A stretch of 64,000 bases of DNA from Occallatibacter gabretensis (GTDB lineage Bacteria > Acidobacteriota > Terriglobia > Terriglobales > Acidobacteriaceae): the NCBI RefSeq assembly GCF_001449115.1, contig NZ_LAIJ01000009.1, positions 1,013,751-1,077,750 on the forward strand, given 5' to 3'. Positions within the stretch are counted from its first letter, which is position 1; each line of letters starts with the position of its first letter. Made by a program: the position numbers and the translations under genes. The notes below the pieces were generated by a model that ran no database searches, was not told the origin of the DNA, and was given only the letters and a program-made list of their open reading frames with translations. Positions 8,894 through 18,605 of the stretch are shown in pieces.

Positions 8894-9067
8894 ATAATTA
8901 CCCTCACGGAGCGATGACAGCGCATTGCCAGTCTATCTGGAGGCAGTGTTCGATTCCGGACAATTGCGGGAGTCATCCTGTGCAGGGTTGATTTTGAAGT
9001 GATGTTTTTTGTGTTGGTTATGGCGGTTTCCACACTCCTTATAGAAATCTTTATGCGATCTTCATTT

Positions 9068-9093
9068 CAGAACTGTGCAATCGCACAGTTCTG
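9068..9093. other. Perfect 11-bp hairpin upstream of repeat copy B
   Basis: CAGAACTGTGC at 9068-9078 pairs perfectly with GCACAGTTCTG at 9083-9093 around a 4-nt loop. No T-run follows on the plus strand, so it is not a classic terminator. It lies between the DPP-IV promoter region and repeat copy B. Its role is unknown. Confidence 0.5.
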
Positions 9094-9115
9094 TTTGCAG
9101 GGTATCGAAATCGTT

Positions 9116-9313
9116 TTTGCACAAATTTTGGTGCAGAGGGGATGGGGGAGGGGGGGTGCCCCCTCCCCAAAACGGCCACGGCCCGAACCTGTTTTTGGGT
9201 TCGGGCCGTGGCTTTTCTTCTGCTGATTATGAGTGTGACAGAAAACCCCTTAATTGCATGCAAACTTTCTGAGCATGAAGGACGGTACGAAAGGGAGTTG
9301 GACTAAAGTAACG
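9116..9313 (+). repeat. Dispersed repeat, copy B
   Basis: About 198 bp, the reverse complement of copy A (2740-2934). It contains the same 14-bp stem (9176-9189 with 9198-9211), but the loop differs (8 nt, TGTTTTTG). The GC-rich dyad next to it also differs. After the stem come CTTTTCTTCTGC, GAGTGTGACA, a TTAATT-TGCAAACTTTC block and GGTACGAAAGG, shared in weaker form with copy C at 36241-36366. Together with 9068-9093 it fills the gap upstream of the Ig-like protein gene. Confidence 0.85.
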
Positions 9314-9410
9314 TTGCTTAAAAAATCGCGCGCGAGCATAGTTCTTGCGTAAGAGAAATCGCCTGCATAGGCGATCTTTGAATTCCGATCGTGGGCCCCT
9401 TAAAAATTCA

Positions 9411-9450
9411 TCTGACACGCAATCAGATTCACGTCTGACTTTGTGTCAGA
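9411..9450. promoter_or_regulatory. Candidate operator or hairpin upstream of the Ig-like protein gene
   Basis: TCTGACAC at 9411-9418 and GTGTCAGA at 9443-9450 form a dyad, with further TCAGAT and GTCTGAC half-sites between them. It ends about 70 bp before the start codon of the next gene. A regulator site is plausible, but none is recognised. Confidence 0.35.
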
Positions 9451-9521
9451 TTTGCTTGCTCTCTCATGTACTTGCTTCCCGATTCTCCGGGCTTTTGACT
9501 TCAATTGCCAAGGGGCTATGC

Positions 9522-10970
9522 ATGAGAAGGAAATTTAGGGGTTCCTATATTTGGTCGCAGGTTGCAGTGCTATTTGCCGCTGTGGCGCTAGCATTGACCG
9601 TGCGAGACGCCTTCGGGATGGAGCAGGCAAACCAGCAAGTTTCACCGCAAATTCTTGCGGCCTATCACCATGCGTTTTACCTGTATGATCATGCGGGCGA
9701 AATCGCTCAGGCTCATGCCAAAGCTGTCTATCCTTCGTCTGATTCCTTGAGGCGCGATTTGGGCTTAACCAGCTCAGAATTTGCTGTCTTTGGGAAGGCG
9801 GCTTCGGATTTCCGGCAGGTGGAGTATGCGACTCAGGCACAAATTGAATCCGTTGAGCGGGCGGACCTTGCAACTCATCCAGATGCAAGAAGCCTTACCC
9901 CTGCGGCCAAAGCCCGGATTCACTCGCTATTCCTTGCAATGAGACGTCGCGAGTCGGAGACGATCAATGCCATTCATTCGGGTCTGGATATAAACACCGC
10001 AGTTACTTTGGATGCCTCAGTGGTTTCACTCTACGCCGAGGTGCAAGCACAGACTACTCTTCAGCTCTCATCTACATCGCTCCTTAGCCGGCCGAGCAGT
10101 CTTAGTTCGAGTCGGGTCCAGCCGGAATATAGCGAGCCGCCAAACTGCGTGGATCTCACCCCCGCAGAAGAAGAGGCCGAAGATGATGAGTGTGTTGACG
10201 GCGATGGGGTTTATGACCTTGAAGACTGCACCTGCAACCCCACCGGTGGTGGCGGCGGCGGAGGACCTACGGGAGGGATAGATCCAGAGCCGCTCGTCAC
10301 GGTTACCAGCGCGTCCGCCCAATATGGGCAAGCCTTTGATGATCCCATCACCGCGAGAGTGGCATCTCAGGCAGGCTCAGGAACTGATGCTCCAACACCC
10401 ACAGGTAGTGTCGATTTTTCGATGAGCAATACCAACTCTGATCCGGGAACACCCCCGTATCAGAGTGGTAGCGGTGATCTGAACAGCGAAGGAGTAGCAA
10501 CATGGAATCTGGCAGCAGTAATAGCCACAGGCAACTACAGCACTACCGGTGAGTATCTAGGAGACGATTATTACGACTCCGCGAAGAACTCCAGTACCGC
10601 ATCGATCCAAAAGGCAGAATCTATAACAACAATGACCGGGTGTCCGTCCGGTGCGGTAACTTCTGGACAATCTTTGTCCTTTGAAATCAGCGTGACCTGG
10701 GCTAAAGACCCAACGGCTGCACTTGGCACTGCTGGTGTTGCCACGCCAAGTGGGAACGTTAGCCTTGCTTACTCAGGGAGTTCGAACCCAATTGCCAAGT
10801 CACTCACTCCATTGCCAGGCGTGCCTTCTACCGCGACCGTTGCAGTCACAATTACAGGCACAGGATCTCAAACCCTAATACCAAGCTATGGGAGCGACAA
10901 CAACTATGAGGCCTCTACTGGCGCGAGCTCTGCGGGTTCTAATGGTGAATGCGACATAACGGTGAACTGA
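9522..10970 (+). CDS. Secreted protein with C-terminal Ig-like (Big) repeats
   Basis: About 482 residues. The N-terminus MRRKF is followed by a hydrophobic signal or anchor (VAVLFAAVALALTV). Residues ~40-220 are helical and resemble no family I can name. A short acidic cysteine-containing segment (EDDECVDGDG) and a seven-glycine linker separate it from two beta-rich domains of about 100 residues, with TPTGSVDFSM and TPSGNVSLAY, the pattern of bacterial Ig-like (Big_5/Ig_3-type) repeats. The start at 9522 has AAGGGG 6 nt upstream; the frame is open further upstream without coding character. It is probably cell-surface or secreted; adhesion is only a guess. Confidence 0.75.
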   Translation: MRRKFRGSYIWSQVAVLFAAVALALTVRDAFGMEQANQQVSPQILAAYHHAFYLYDHAGEIAQAHAKAVYPSSDSLRRDLGLTSSEFAVFGKAASDFRQVEYATQAQIESVERADLATHPDARSLTPAAKARIHSLFLAMRRRESETINAIHSGLDINTAVTLDASVVSLYAEVQAQTTLQLSSTSLLSRPSSLSSSRVQPEYSEPPNCVDLTPAEEEAEDDECVDGDGVYDLEDCTCNPTGGGGGGGPTGGIDPEPLVTVTSASAQYGQAFDDPITARVASQAGSGTDAPTPTGSVDFSMSNTNSDPGTPPYQSGSGDLNSEGVATWNLAAVIATGNYSTTGEYLGDDYYDSAKNSSTASIQKAESITTMTGCPSGAVTSGQSLSFEISVTWAKDPTAALGTAGVATPSGNVSLAYSGSSNPIAKSLTPLPGVPSTATVAVTITGTGSQTLIPSYGSDNNYEASTGASSAGSNGECDITVN

Positions 10971-11042
10971 GCAGTCAGCTTGTACGCGGAATTCCTAAAG
11001 AAGCTAACCTTAGGCTGGGCAGAAGGGTGGATGGAGATAATT

Positions 11043-11849
11043 ATGAAAAAGCTGATTTGCGCAATGCTCCTCGCAGCGTCCCTCGCGACCGGGCAGTCTC
11101 CGAGAACATCAACCGAGTTGCATGTAAAAGATATCCGAGCACAACAGCCACAGGAGAAGCTCGCCGCCAGTCCTCTCTGTCAGCGTGCTTTCGAAAGTCC
11201 CAACCACGGAATCATCCAGCGCACTTCCGTTGATCCCACTACCTTCGTCCATAACTTGGCCGCCCTGTTGGAGAAGAGCGACGAAGTGGTTCTCGTAGGA
11301 ACTCACTATCGCTCAGAGTCAGTATTCTCTCCTTCCGGTGAAAGTGTAACCACGTATTACGACGTAAAGGTAATACGCAGTTGGAAAGGACCGCATGAGG
11401 TTGGAGATAACCTCACCTTCAGCGTGCCTGCCGGAGCCGTACATTGTGGAATGACGGAATCTCACCAGTCCGTATATTTCTCTACCATGAAGGGAACAGT
11501 CGAATGGAAAGTTGCCTACAACGGTCCGTATCTGCTGTTCCTGCGCCATCCACAGGGAAAGGAGATGCAACTGGTCCAAGGGCTCCTTCCTGCGGCGGGC
11601 GGAGGATTTCAAGGCATATTTCCGATCTCATTTCCTGTCAGTGGCGAAGATATAAGCAAGTGCACTAGCTTATTGCCTGAAACCCGGAAGTGGTGCGACT
11701 CCTTTTTGGAGACCAGCCAGAATCCTGTCGTTGTTCCTTATGTTCCTGATCCGCTTGGAAAGAAATACGATGGCATGCCAATCGCGGATTTCCTGAATTT
11801 GGTGCGGAATCTGGCTGCTGATCAAGGACTGGACGAAAAGCGGCCTTGA
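11043..11849 (+). CDS. Secreted protein of unknown function
   Basis: 268 residues starting MKKLICAMLLAASLATGQ, a signal peptide with cleavage near residue 19. GGAGAT lies upstream of this ATG, so I prefer it to the longer frame from 10980. The mature part is predicted to be beta-rich, with ESVTTYYDVKVIRSWKGP and NLTFSVPAGAVHCGM, which suggests an envelope protein. It begins 72 bp after the Ig-like protein and may be co-transcribed. I recognise no family. Confidence 0.7.
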   Translation: MKKLICAMLLAASLATGQSPRTSTELHVKDIRAQQPQEKLAASPLCQRAFESPNHGIIQRTSVDPTTFVHNLAALLEKSDEVVLVGTHYRSESVFSPSGESVTTYYDVKVIRSWKGPHEVGDNLTFSVPAGAVHCGMTESHQSVYFSTMKGTVEWKVAYNGPYLLFLRHPQGKEMQLVQGLLPAAGGGFQGIFPISFPVSGEDISKCTSLLPETRKWCDSFLETSQNPVVVPYVPDPLGKKYDGMPIADFLNLVRNLAADQGLDEKRP

Positions 11850-11937
11850 GAGGTCTCCTTCTGCCATACCCCGTCAGAAGCGGAGTATCTGGCAGCGCAC
11901 TATTTTTCTGCATAGTTGGATTTTCGCTCATTGGTTG

Positions 11938-13815
11938 TCAGTTGGCGAGGCGGACGCAGTTTCTTCCGGCTTCTTTGGCCTGGTACATGGCGGCGTCTGC
12001 GCTTTCGAGAAGCTGCACGGATTGCGCGGTACCTGACGGCTCTGTGGTGGCGCATCCGATACTTACGGTTACTACGCGGTGGGGATTGCCTTCGTGCGGG
12101 ATCTGCTCCAGCTCGACGGCGCGGCGGATTTTTTCGCCGATGTGCCACGCGCCGGCAAGGTCCGTGTCGGGAAGGACTACGACGAACTCCTCGCCGCCGT
12201 AGCGGCCGACAAAATCCGTCGGACGCTGCACGACGCTGGCGATGGCTCCGGTTACCTCGCGCAGGCAACGGTCACCGGCGAGATGGCCGTAGCGGTCGTT
12301 GTAATGCTTGAAGTGATCGACATCGATCATGAGCACGGAGATTTTGGTGTGGGCGGTTTGCGCGCGCTGCCACTCGCGCTCAATGTACTCATCGAGGCGG
12401 CGGCGGTTGGCGATTCCTGTAACCGCATCTGTAATGGCGCGGTTCTCGGCGACGTTGAGAGCTTTGTTCAGCTCCTCTTCATGAGCTTTTCTGCCGGAGA
12501 TGTCACGCACGACGTTGATGAAGCCGGCGGCATCGCTTGTCTCGGGATCGCAGTGGAGGACGAGGTTGGCTTCAAGCCAGAGGTATCCTCCATCACGCTT
12601 GCGTCCGCGGAATTCGAGGATGTTGCGGGCCTTGCCTGCGAGGCAATCGGTATAGAGCTTTTCCAGCGACGCCTGGTCATCGGGATGCACCATGGCTCCG
12701 CGCTCAAAGAGGCCTGCGCTGCGGCGATCCCAACCGAGCAGCGTTGTTGCCGAAGGAGAAACATAGACGACTTCGCGATTGAGATTGGCGAGCGTGATGA
12801 TATCGCTGGAGCCTTCGGCGAGGAGGCGGAAACGCTGCTCGCTGGCGCGCAGGTTGAGCTCAAGGCGTGCCCGCGCTGCGCGTACGACCTCTGCGATGTA
12901 GACAAGCAGCATGGAGACGAAGGCGAAGACCTGGAGCATGAGCGTGCGCGGTGAGGGAGTGAGAACGGTGAGGCCGATGGGCCCGTGACCGCGCGAGGTG
13001 AGGAAGCCTCCGATGGTGGAGACAGCCAGCAGCCCCAACGCCGCGCCGGCCATGCCGAGACGCACTTCCACCAGCAGAAGTACAGGCAGAATTGCAAAGA
13101 GGAGCGGCAGGGAGGTCTGCCAGAAGACGCCAACGCTGACCACGATGAGAAGAAAGAACAGGCCGGCCGCTTCATACCAGGGGCGTTTGGAAAAAGGCGC
13201 ACGGCTCCGGAGCGAGAGATAGAGCGGCGTCATGATGGTGATGCCGAGCGCATCCCCTGGGAACCACTCGGGAACGATCTGCCAGAAGGGTTTGAAGTGC
13301 ACGAGGAAGGAAAGACACGTGGCATAGCAGAGCGAAGCGACGCCGGGAGCCACGAATACGCCATAAATAAGGAGAGCGACGAGCTGGCTGGCGCGCGCCA
13401 TGTAGCGACCTGGCGCAAGAGCCGGGCGAAGAAGCCACGCGGCGACGGTTACTTCGACTACATTGCATCCGGAGGCGGAGAGCGCAAGCCACACCGGCGC
13501 ATGGAGCGGCGGCATGAGGTTGGCTGCGAAGTCGATGACCGTGCCTAAGGCAATGAAGGCCGGCCACTGCCGCTGCGGCACGCAGAGAAGCATGCCTACC
13601 ATCAGGCCAGTGGAAGGCCACATGATACTGATGTCGCCGTGCGCCCAGGGGATGGTGTTCAGCAGTTCAGCGCCTGCCGTTACGCCACCCAGAATCAGCG
13701 CCGCATAGACCAGTTGCTGCAGCGGGAATATGGTTACTGACCCGCTACTTTCCTCTATGCGCGGCTGAACGGACGTATTCATTTGCCCCGGCTCGACAGA
13801 ATTCTTGCCTACCAT
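11938..13815 (-). CDS. Diguanylate cyclase: MASE1 sensor, PAS, GGDEF
   Basis: 625 residues. Residues ~30-310 hold about eight membrane helices with the MASE1 signature (IMWPSTGLMVG and FAANLMPPLHAP). A PAS domain spans ~330-450 with its PAC segment (RKRDGGYLWLEAN). The C-terminal GGDEF domain carries the active site GRYGGEEF and a product-inhibition I-site RPTD five residues before it, so it should make c-di-GMP and feel product inhibition. It stands alone. About 285 bp upstream on its own strand has no recognised riboswitch. Confidence 0.93.
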   Translation of the reverse strand: MVGKNSVEPGQMNTSVQPRIEESSGSVTIFPLQQLVYAALILGGVTAGAELLNTIPWAHGDISIMWPSTGLMVGMLLCVPQRQWPAFIALGTVIDFAANLMPPLHAPVWLALSASGCNVVEVTVAAWLLRPALAPGRYMARASQLVALLIYGVFVAPGVASLCYATCLSFLVHFKPFWQIVPEWFPGDALGITIMTPLYLSLRSRAPFSKRPWYEAAGLFFLLIVVSVGVFWQTSLPLLFAILPVLLLVEVRLGMAGAALGLLAVSTIGGFLTSRGHGPIGLTVLTPSPRTLMLQVFAFVSMLLVYIAEVVRAARARLELNLRASEQRFRLLAEGSSDIITLANLNREVVYVSPSATTLLGWDRRSAGLFERGAMVHPDDQASLEKLYTDCLAGKARNILEFRGRKRDGGYLWLEANLVLHCDPETSDAAGFINVVRDISGRKAHEEELNKALNVAENRAITDAVTGIANRRRLDEYIEREWQRAQTAHTKISVLMIDVDHFKHYNDRYGHLAGDRCLREVTGAIASVVQRPTDFVGRYGGEEFVVVLPDTDLAGAWHIGEKIRRAVELEQIPHEGNPHRVVTVSIGCATTEPSGTAQSVQLLESADAAMYQAKEAGRNCVRLAN

Positions 13816-14102
13816 CCTAACCTAACTATCAGAATGGCCAGAAAAAATGACCCCCCGACTCAAACCAGTGGAAGTGAAGCAGGCAACATTCCGACCAGCA
13901 AAGAAACAGAGGGGCCATAGCCGCAACTCCTGGAAGACGCACCTGCCCGCCCTTGCGCATGAGCAGCTTGTGCGCGGGTGAGTCTCTATTTGTCCTCCAG
14001 ACCGAATGCGACTATAACACAGCTCTACATATCGTCGGCAATGGAATTGCGTGGGGATCGCGCGAGGTGATGTATGCGGCTTTATGGGGCCGTAGTTTCT
14101 AA

Positions 14103-14336
14103 TCAGTCCTTTTTGGTCCTGGCCTTCTGCGCGGCCCAGCGCCGCTTTTGCGCGTCTGCAATGCGCTTACGCGCGTCTGCGCTCAGAATGCGCTTGTGTG
14201 CTTTTGCAGGAGCTGCCTTTGTCTTTGTCGCTTTTGTGGTGAGTGAAGAGCTGCCGGAAGATGCAAGTAACTTCCTCACTTGAGTCAGTCTTGCAATCTC
14301 AGCATCGATTTGAGAAAGTATGGATTCTATCGACAT
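14103..14336 (-). CDS. Small basic protein (77 aa), unknown
   Basis: The N-terminal part MSIESILSQIDAEIARL is a likely coiled-coil. A Lys/Ala/Thr-rich linker follows (TKATKTKAAPAKAHK), then ILSADARKRIADAQKRRW and a basic tail. The layout suggests a nucleic-acid-binding or nucleoid-type protein, but no family is recognised. A start at 14336 has GAGGT 11 nt upstream; an alternative start six codons earlier (14354) is possible. Confidence 0.6.
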   Translation of the reverse strand: MSIESILSQIDAEIARLTQVRKLLASSGSSSLTTKATKTKAAPAKAHKRILSADARKRIADAQKRRWAAQKARTKKD

Positions 14337-14412
14337 GTGACGAGAATACCTCATTCTTTTCGCGGTGGCGAACTGTGTAGGTAACTTCCACTAAAGTTAT
14401 GCGTTGGGTGAG

Positions 14413-16254
14413 TTACTCTGGTTTACCCACGGCGCCTTCTTTGTATGCCTTCTGCAGGATGTAATAGGCCTGTTTCTTCTCTCCCTGATCCGAGATAAGT
14501 CCCTTGCGATTGAATTCATCCTGAATGCCTGCGAGAGGACGATTGGGCGAACGAAAATCCATGAGTAGCCAGGGGCTCATGCCGCGCAACTGTGGGATGC
14601 GATTCAGCATTCCGATTTGATGACGGTAGATATTTGCCTGATACTCTTCAGTCCATCGGTCGTTATCGCGGCCGTGCAATCCTGCTTTGGCATCGCCGCC
14701 AAACTCGCTTACGATGAGCGGCTTGTCATAACGGATATCCCATTGTGTAACATCGGCAGTTTCCGGATGAGCCTCATACCAGCCGATGTATTCATTGACG
14801 CCGATGACATCGAGAACGTTGCCTAGCGGATCGTCGACGATCTTTGTGTTGCCCTGTGCGTGCACGAGCAGCGCAGCTGTGATGAGCCGCGAGTTATCGA
14901 GTTCGCGCGCCTTTGCTGCGAGGCGAGTTATAAAATCTGTGCGCGTGGGATTGTTGGGTGTTTCATTGGCCATTGACCAGAGAATGATGGAGGCATGATT
15001 GCGCAATGTGCCGATTTCTTCTTCGAGCTGGTGTGAGGCTTTGTCGTAGACCTGCGGGCTATCGAATTTGAGCGCCCAGTAAACAGGGTTTTCACTCCAG
15101 ACCATGATTCCCATGCGGTCCGCGGCGCGCTGCATGGTTTCATCGTGCGGATAATGCGCGAGGCGAACGAAGTTACAGCCGAGATCCTTTGCCCATCCGA
15201 GAAGGGTTTCGGCGTCTTTATCGGACCATGCGCGGCCGGTGCGGTATGGAGCTTCTGCGTGAATCGAGATGCCGCGCAGAAAGACAGGCTTGCCATTCAA
15301 TAGAATCTGCGTGCCGCGCGTCTCTATGGTGCGAAAGCCCATCTGCTCGTTGATAGAGTCGGCGTCGGCGTGCAGCGTTACTGCGTATAACTTCGGGTGC
15401 TCCGGGGACCAGCGCTCGAGACCACTTACGGAGAAGTGAATTGCAGCTTTGCCGTTTGCATTCGTTGTGGCATGGGCCTTGGCGTGCAGCTCGGGGATCT
15501 CGACTTCGACGGGCGCGCCTGCACTTGCGCCGGTGAGATGTGCCCATCCTTCGATTACACCGTCTTCTGTGGGGCTGAGATGAAGGTCGTACTGATCGAT
15601 GAATGTGTTGGGTACAGTGATGAGCGAGATTTCGCGTGTGATGCCGCCGTAGTTCCACCAATCGGTTTCAAGTGTGGGAACATTGTCTTCGCGCCGGGTG
15701 TTATCCACCGCGGCAACGATGAAGTTATCGCCGGCATGCACCGCCTCTGTGACGTCGCAGTTGAAGGCGGTGAATCCCCCCTCATGTTCGCAGGCTCTTT
15801 TGCCGTTGACCCACCACCAGGAGTGGTAGTTGGCTGCGCCGACGTGCAGGTAGACGCGCGAGTGCGCCTGGGGCTGGTAAGTGAAGTTACGCTGGTACCA
15901 GATGGGACCTTCATAGAAGAAGAGCGATTCTCGCTGTGTGTTCCAGTCGCCGGGAACCTTGAGCTTCGGAGCTTTATCGAAGTCGTATTCGGTGGGGCCG
16001 GTGTCACCTGGCTGTGCTTTGCGATTCAAGAACCAGCCATTCTTTTTCTCTTCATGATGAAAGCTGAAGAGACCGGAGAAATATGGGTCGACGATATAGG
16101 CCCAGTCTCCATTGAGCGAGAGTGCGGGCCTGCGGTCGGCTCCGGTGAATGCGAGCGGAGCATTTGCAGCCTGCGACCATGCGGCAACTCCGCAGCAGAT
16201 GAGAGTGGCGCACGCAAGCGCAATACGGCCGAGCGGGAAGCGAGAAGATGGCAT
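14413..16254 (-). CDS. Secreted glycoside hydrolase family 2 (beta-glucuronidase/galactosidase type)
   Basis: 613 residues with a signal peptide (LACATLICCGVAAWSQ). The three GH2 domains follow in order: a sugar-binding jelly roll with RVYLHVGAANYHSWWWVNG near 130-150, an Ig-like sandwich, and a TIM barrel from about 310. The catalytic acid/base is in SMANETPNNP near 430 and the nucleophile glutamate in LIVSEFGGDAKAG near 520. The exact substrate cannot be read; the size is close to beta-glucuronidases. It probably releases sugars from plant or microbial polysaccharide in the periplasm. It stands alone on its strand. Confidence 0.9.
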   Translation of the reverse strand: MPSSRFPLGRIALACATLICCGVAAWSQAANAPLAFTGADRRPALSLNGDWAYIVDPYFSGLFSFHHEEKKNGWFLNRKAQPGDTGPTEYDFDKAPKLKVPGDWNTQRESLFFYEGPIWYQRNFTYQPQAHSRVYLHVGAANYHSWWWVNGKRACEHEGGFTAFNCDVTEAVHAGDNFIVAAVDNTRREDNVPTLETDWWNYGGITREISLITVPNTFIDQYDLHLSPTEDGVIEGWAHLTGASAGAPVEVEIPELHAKAHATTNANGKAAIHFSVSGLERWSPEHPKLYAVTLHADADSINEQMGFRTIETRGTQILLNGKPVFLRGISIHAEAPYRTGRAWSDKDAETLLGWAKDLGCNFVRLAHYPHDETMQRAADRMGIMVWSENPVYWALKFDSPQVYDKASHQLEEEIGTLRNHASIILWSMANETPNNPTRTDFITRLAAKARELDNSRLITAALLVHAQGNTKIVDDPLGNVLDVIGVNEYIGWYEAHPETADVTQWDIRYDKPLIVSEFGGDAKAGLHGRDNDRWTEEYQANIYRHQIGMLNRIPQLRGMSPWLLMDFRSPNRPLAGIQDEFNRKGLISDQGEKKQAYYILQKAYKEGAVGKPE

Positions 16255-16405
16255 GGTTAATTTCCGGATAACTTAGAGTAAGGTTCAATAGCAGAGCAAA
16301 AAAGTGCCTTGGCGACGTTCAGAGTAAGTATTTTCCCGACGGGCCATCTTATCCTGTGAGCGCCTGCGCTGTACAACCCAGCAGTGAGTTATGCCCAAAC
16401 ACTAC

Positions 16406-16435
16406 AAAGGGGTGAAGCCGATGCTCCACCCCTTT
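16406..16435 (-). terminator. Hairpin terminator (probably bidirectional)
   Basis: AAAGGGGTG at 16406-16414 pairs with CACCCCTTT at 16427-16435. It lies just past the stop of the minus-strand His/Pro-rich gene. A longer T-run is on the plus side (TTTTGGTTTTTTG), so it may act on both strands. Confidence 0.6.
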
Positions 16436-16456
16436 TGGTTTTTTGTGGCGGGCAAG

Positions 16457-16966
16457 TTACATTGCGCCCATATACATTACGTGCACGTAGGTGCCGAGCC
16501 GTACGTTGTAAGCCAGATACCAGCCCGGATGGTCGGGATCTTCATAGATAATGATGTCGTCGGAGCTCCAGAGCCAGCCGTCGCAATAACCTACGTCATA
16601 GGGAGCGACACTCCAGGCCCAGCCATTGAACCAGAAGCGACCGGGTCCGCCGCCGCCGATGTGCCATACGTGATGCGGGCCGAAGCCGCCAGAAAAGTGT
16701 CCATGCTCCCAGGGATGATCGATATGGTAGTGAGCATCATTGGGCCCTGACTCATGGCCCACCCAGGTACGGCCGTTGTCCACGTGCGGAGCAGCGGGAT
16801 GGCCCGGATGATCAGGTCCCTGCGCCGGTGGGTGAGGGGTGCCGTGGAAGGCTTCGGGTCCGTGCTCCGGCGCGCGCGGCGCGGCATGTTGAGCTGGATG
16901 TTGTGCAAAGGCCGGTACGGCCATCACCAAGGCCGCTGCGAATGCAATCTTGAAGAAGGGTTTCAT
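16457..16966 (-). CDS. His/Pro-rich secreted protein of unknown function
   Basis: 169 residues. [20 protein letters not shown] is a signal peptide cut after an AFA-Q site. The mature protein is rich in His, Pro, Gly and Trp, first as a repeat-poor [18 protein letters not shown] segment and then with many His-X-His and aromatic pairs. It could bind metal, but no motif proves it. The start at 16966 is set by AGGAGA 6 nt upstream, in preference to an earlier in-frame ATG. Confidence 0.65.
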   Translation of the reverse strand: MKPFFKIAFAAALVMAVPAFAQHPAQHAAPRAPEHGPEAFHGTPHPPAQGPDHPGHPAAPHVDNGRTWVGHESGPNDAHYHIDHPWEHGHFSGGFGPHHVWHIGGGGPGRFWFNGWAWSVAPYDVGYCDGWLWSSDDIIIYEDPDHPGWYLAYNVRLGTYVHVMYMGAM

Positions 16967-17172
16967 CTGCTTTCTCCTTACGCCCGCCGTCTTGTCGTTG
17001 TCTCTGGCGGCTATCCCTAACAATACGATGCAACCCGGCGTGCATGAGTAAGTTGCGTCGAGATATTTTCCAGGTAGACCGATAACTGAGCAGGAAGAAG
17101 ATAGACGAAAGAGAGCGCAGCAAGAATATTCGAAGCGAAGGGGAGCCCCAGAACTATTTTTTATCTACAAAA

Positions 17173-17194
17173 GAGGGCGAAGTTATCCGCCCTC
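17173..17194 (-). terminator. Rho-independent terminator of glyA
   Basis: On the minus strand GAGGGCG (17194-17188) pairs with CGCCCTC (17179-17173), and TTTTGTAG follows. It lies about 40 bp past the glyA stop. Confidence 0.7.
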
Positions 17195-17235
17195 TCAGAA
17201 TATATTTGGCGGGCTATTGCCTGGGTCACCTGCAG

Positions 17236-18516
17236 CTATGCTTCAACCGCAGCGGGTTGACGGCGCCAGGCGTAGAGCGGGAAATGGTTAGCGAACTCGG
17301 CGACCTTGTTGCGGATGTTATCGAGGGCCGCGTCGTCGCTACGCTTGTCGAGAGCTTCGACGATCCATGCCGCAATCTGCTTCATCTCGGCCTGCTTCAT
17401 GCCGCGCGTGGTGAGCGCGGGCGTGCCGATGCGGATGCCGGAGGGCTTGAGCGGGGGATTGGTGTCATAAGGAATGGCGTTTTTATTGACCGTGATGCCT
17501 GCCTTACCGAGAGCGCCCTCGGCCTCAGAGCCGAGAATGCCCTTGGCGAAGACGTCAACGAGCATCAAGTGGTTGTCCGTGCCGCCGGAGATGATGCGGT
17601 AGCCTGCCTCCGCGATGGCGGAGGCGAGCGCCTGTGCGTTGGCTACGGTTTGCGCGGCATAGGTCTTGAATTCAGGGCGAAGCGCTTCAGCGAAGGCGAC
17701 AGCCTTGGCAGCGACGATGTGGACGAGCGGGCCACCCTGCTGGCCGGGGAAGACGGCTTTATCGACAGCGGCTGCAAGATCCTGACCGCAGAGCACCAGA
17801 CCGGCGCGCGGGCCGCGCAGCGTTTTGTGCGTGGTGGTGGTGGTGATGTGCGCGTGAGGGACGGGTGAGGGATGAGCGCCTCCTGCGACGAGGCCTGCGA
17901 TGTGCGCCATATCGAAGATGTAATGTGCGCCGACCTTGTCAGCAATTTCGCGCATGCGGGCGAAGTCCCAGAGGCGTGGGTAAGCTGAACCGCCACCGAT
18001 GATGGCTTTGGGCTTTTCACGCAGAGCGATGGCTTCGAGCTCGTCATAATCGATGAGCTCAGTGTCTTTACGGACGGTGTAAAAAGTGGGGCGGTAGAGC
18101 TTGCCCGAGAAGCTGAGCTTGTGGCCGTGCGTAAGGTGACCGCCGTGGGCGAGATCTAGGCCAAGGATGGTGTCGCCTGCCTGGAGGACTGCCATATAGG
18201 CCGATGCGTTGGCCTGTGAGCCGGAGTGGGGCTGCACGTTGGCGTGCTCGGCGCCGAAGATGGCCTTGGCGCGATCGCGGGCGAGGTTTTCGACGACGTC
18301 CGCATACTCGCAGCCGCCGTAGTAACGCCGACCGGGATAGCCTTCGGCGTACTTATTGGTGAAGACGGAGCCTGCGGCCTCCAGTACTGCCTCAGAGACG
18401 AAATTCTCGCTGGCAATCATCTCCAGCCCCTCATGCTGGCGGAGGGTTTCGTGGTCGATGGCGGCGGCGATCTCGGGGTCGGCCTGAGCGAGCGAAAGCG
18501 ACATGCGGTCAGTCAT
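17236..18516 (-). CDS. glyA: Serine hydroxymethyltransferase
   Basis: 426 residues, full length. It converts serine and tetrahydrofolate to glycine and 5,10-methylene-THF with PLP. The PLP lysine is in [14 protein letters not shown] near residue 230; the N-terminus [15 protein letters not shown] and [12 protein letters not shown] are the family's tetramer and substrate segments. The ATG at 18516 has a TAGAAT hexamer only 6 nt upstream and no ribosome site, so the mRNA is probably leaderless. It is a single-gene unit closed by a terminator. Confidence 0.97.
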   Translation of the reverse strand: MTDRMSLSLAQADPEIAAAIDHETLRQHEGLEMIASENFVSEAVLEAAGSVFTNKYAEGYPGRRYYGGCEYADVVENLARDRAKAIFGAEHANVQPHSGSQANASAYMAVLQAGDTILGLDLAHGGHLTHGHKLSFSGKLYRPTFYTVRKDTELIDYDELEAIALREKPKAIIGGGSAYPRLWDFARMREIADKVGAHYIFDMAHIAGLVAGGAHPSPVPHAHITTTTTHKTLRGPRAGLVLCGQDLAAAVDKAVFPGQQGGPLVHIVAAKAVAFAEALRPEFKTYAAQTVANAQALASAIAEAGYRIISGGTDNHLMLVDVFAKGILGSEAEGALGKAGITVNKNAIPYDTNPPLKPSGIRIGTPALTTRGMKQAEMKQIAAWIVEALDKRSDDAALDNIRNKVAEFANHFPLYAWRRQPAAVEA

Positions 18517-18522
18517 AGGATG

Positions 18523-18528
18523 ATTCTA
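18523..18528 (-). promoter_or_regulatory. -10 hexamer of a probable leaderless glyA promoter
   Basis: On the minus strand TAGAAT is followed by 6 nt and then the glyA ATG. No clear -35 is visible. A start point 6-7 nt after the hexamer would fall on the start codon. Confidence 0.45.
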
Positions 18529-18605
18529 GCTTTTTTCCGGACTGCCGATGGTGTGAATTACGGCGTGAAATTTGGTATTGTCATCGGTAGAAATCCTTGC
18601 GAGAT

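Noticed and set aside
13816..14102. Possible c-di-GMP riboswitch next to the GGDEF gene
   Set aside because: A few GEMM-like words (AAACC, GCAAAG) occur but the paired stems and tetraloop-receptor pattern are not there.
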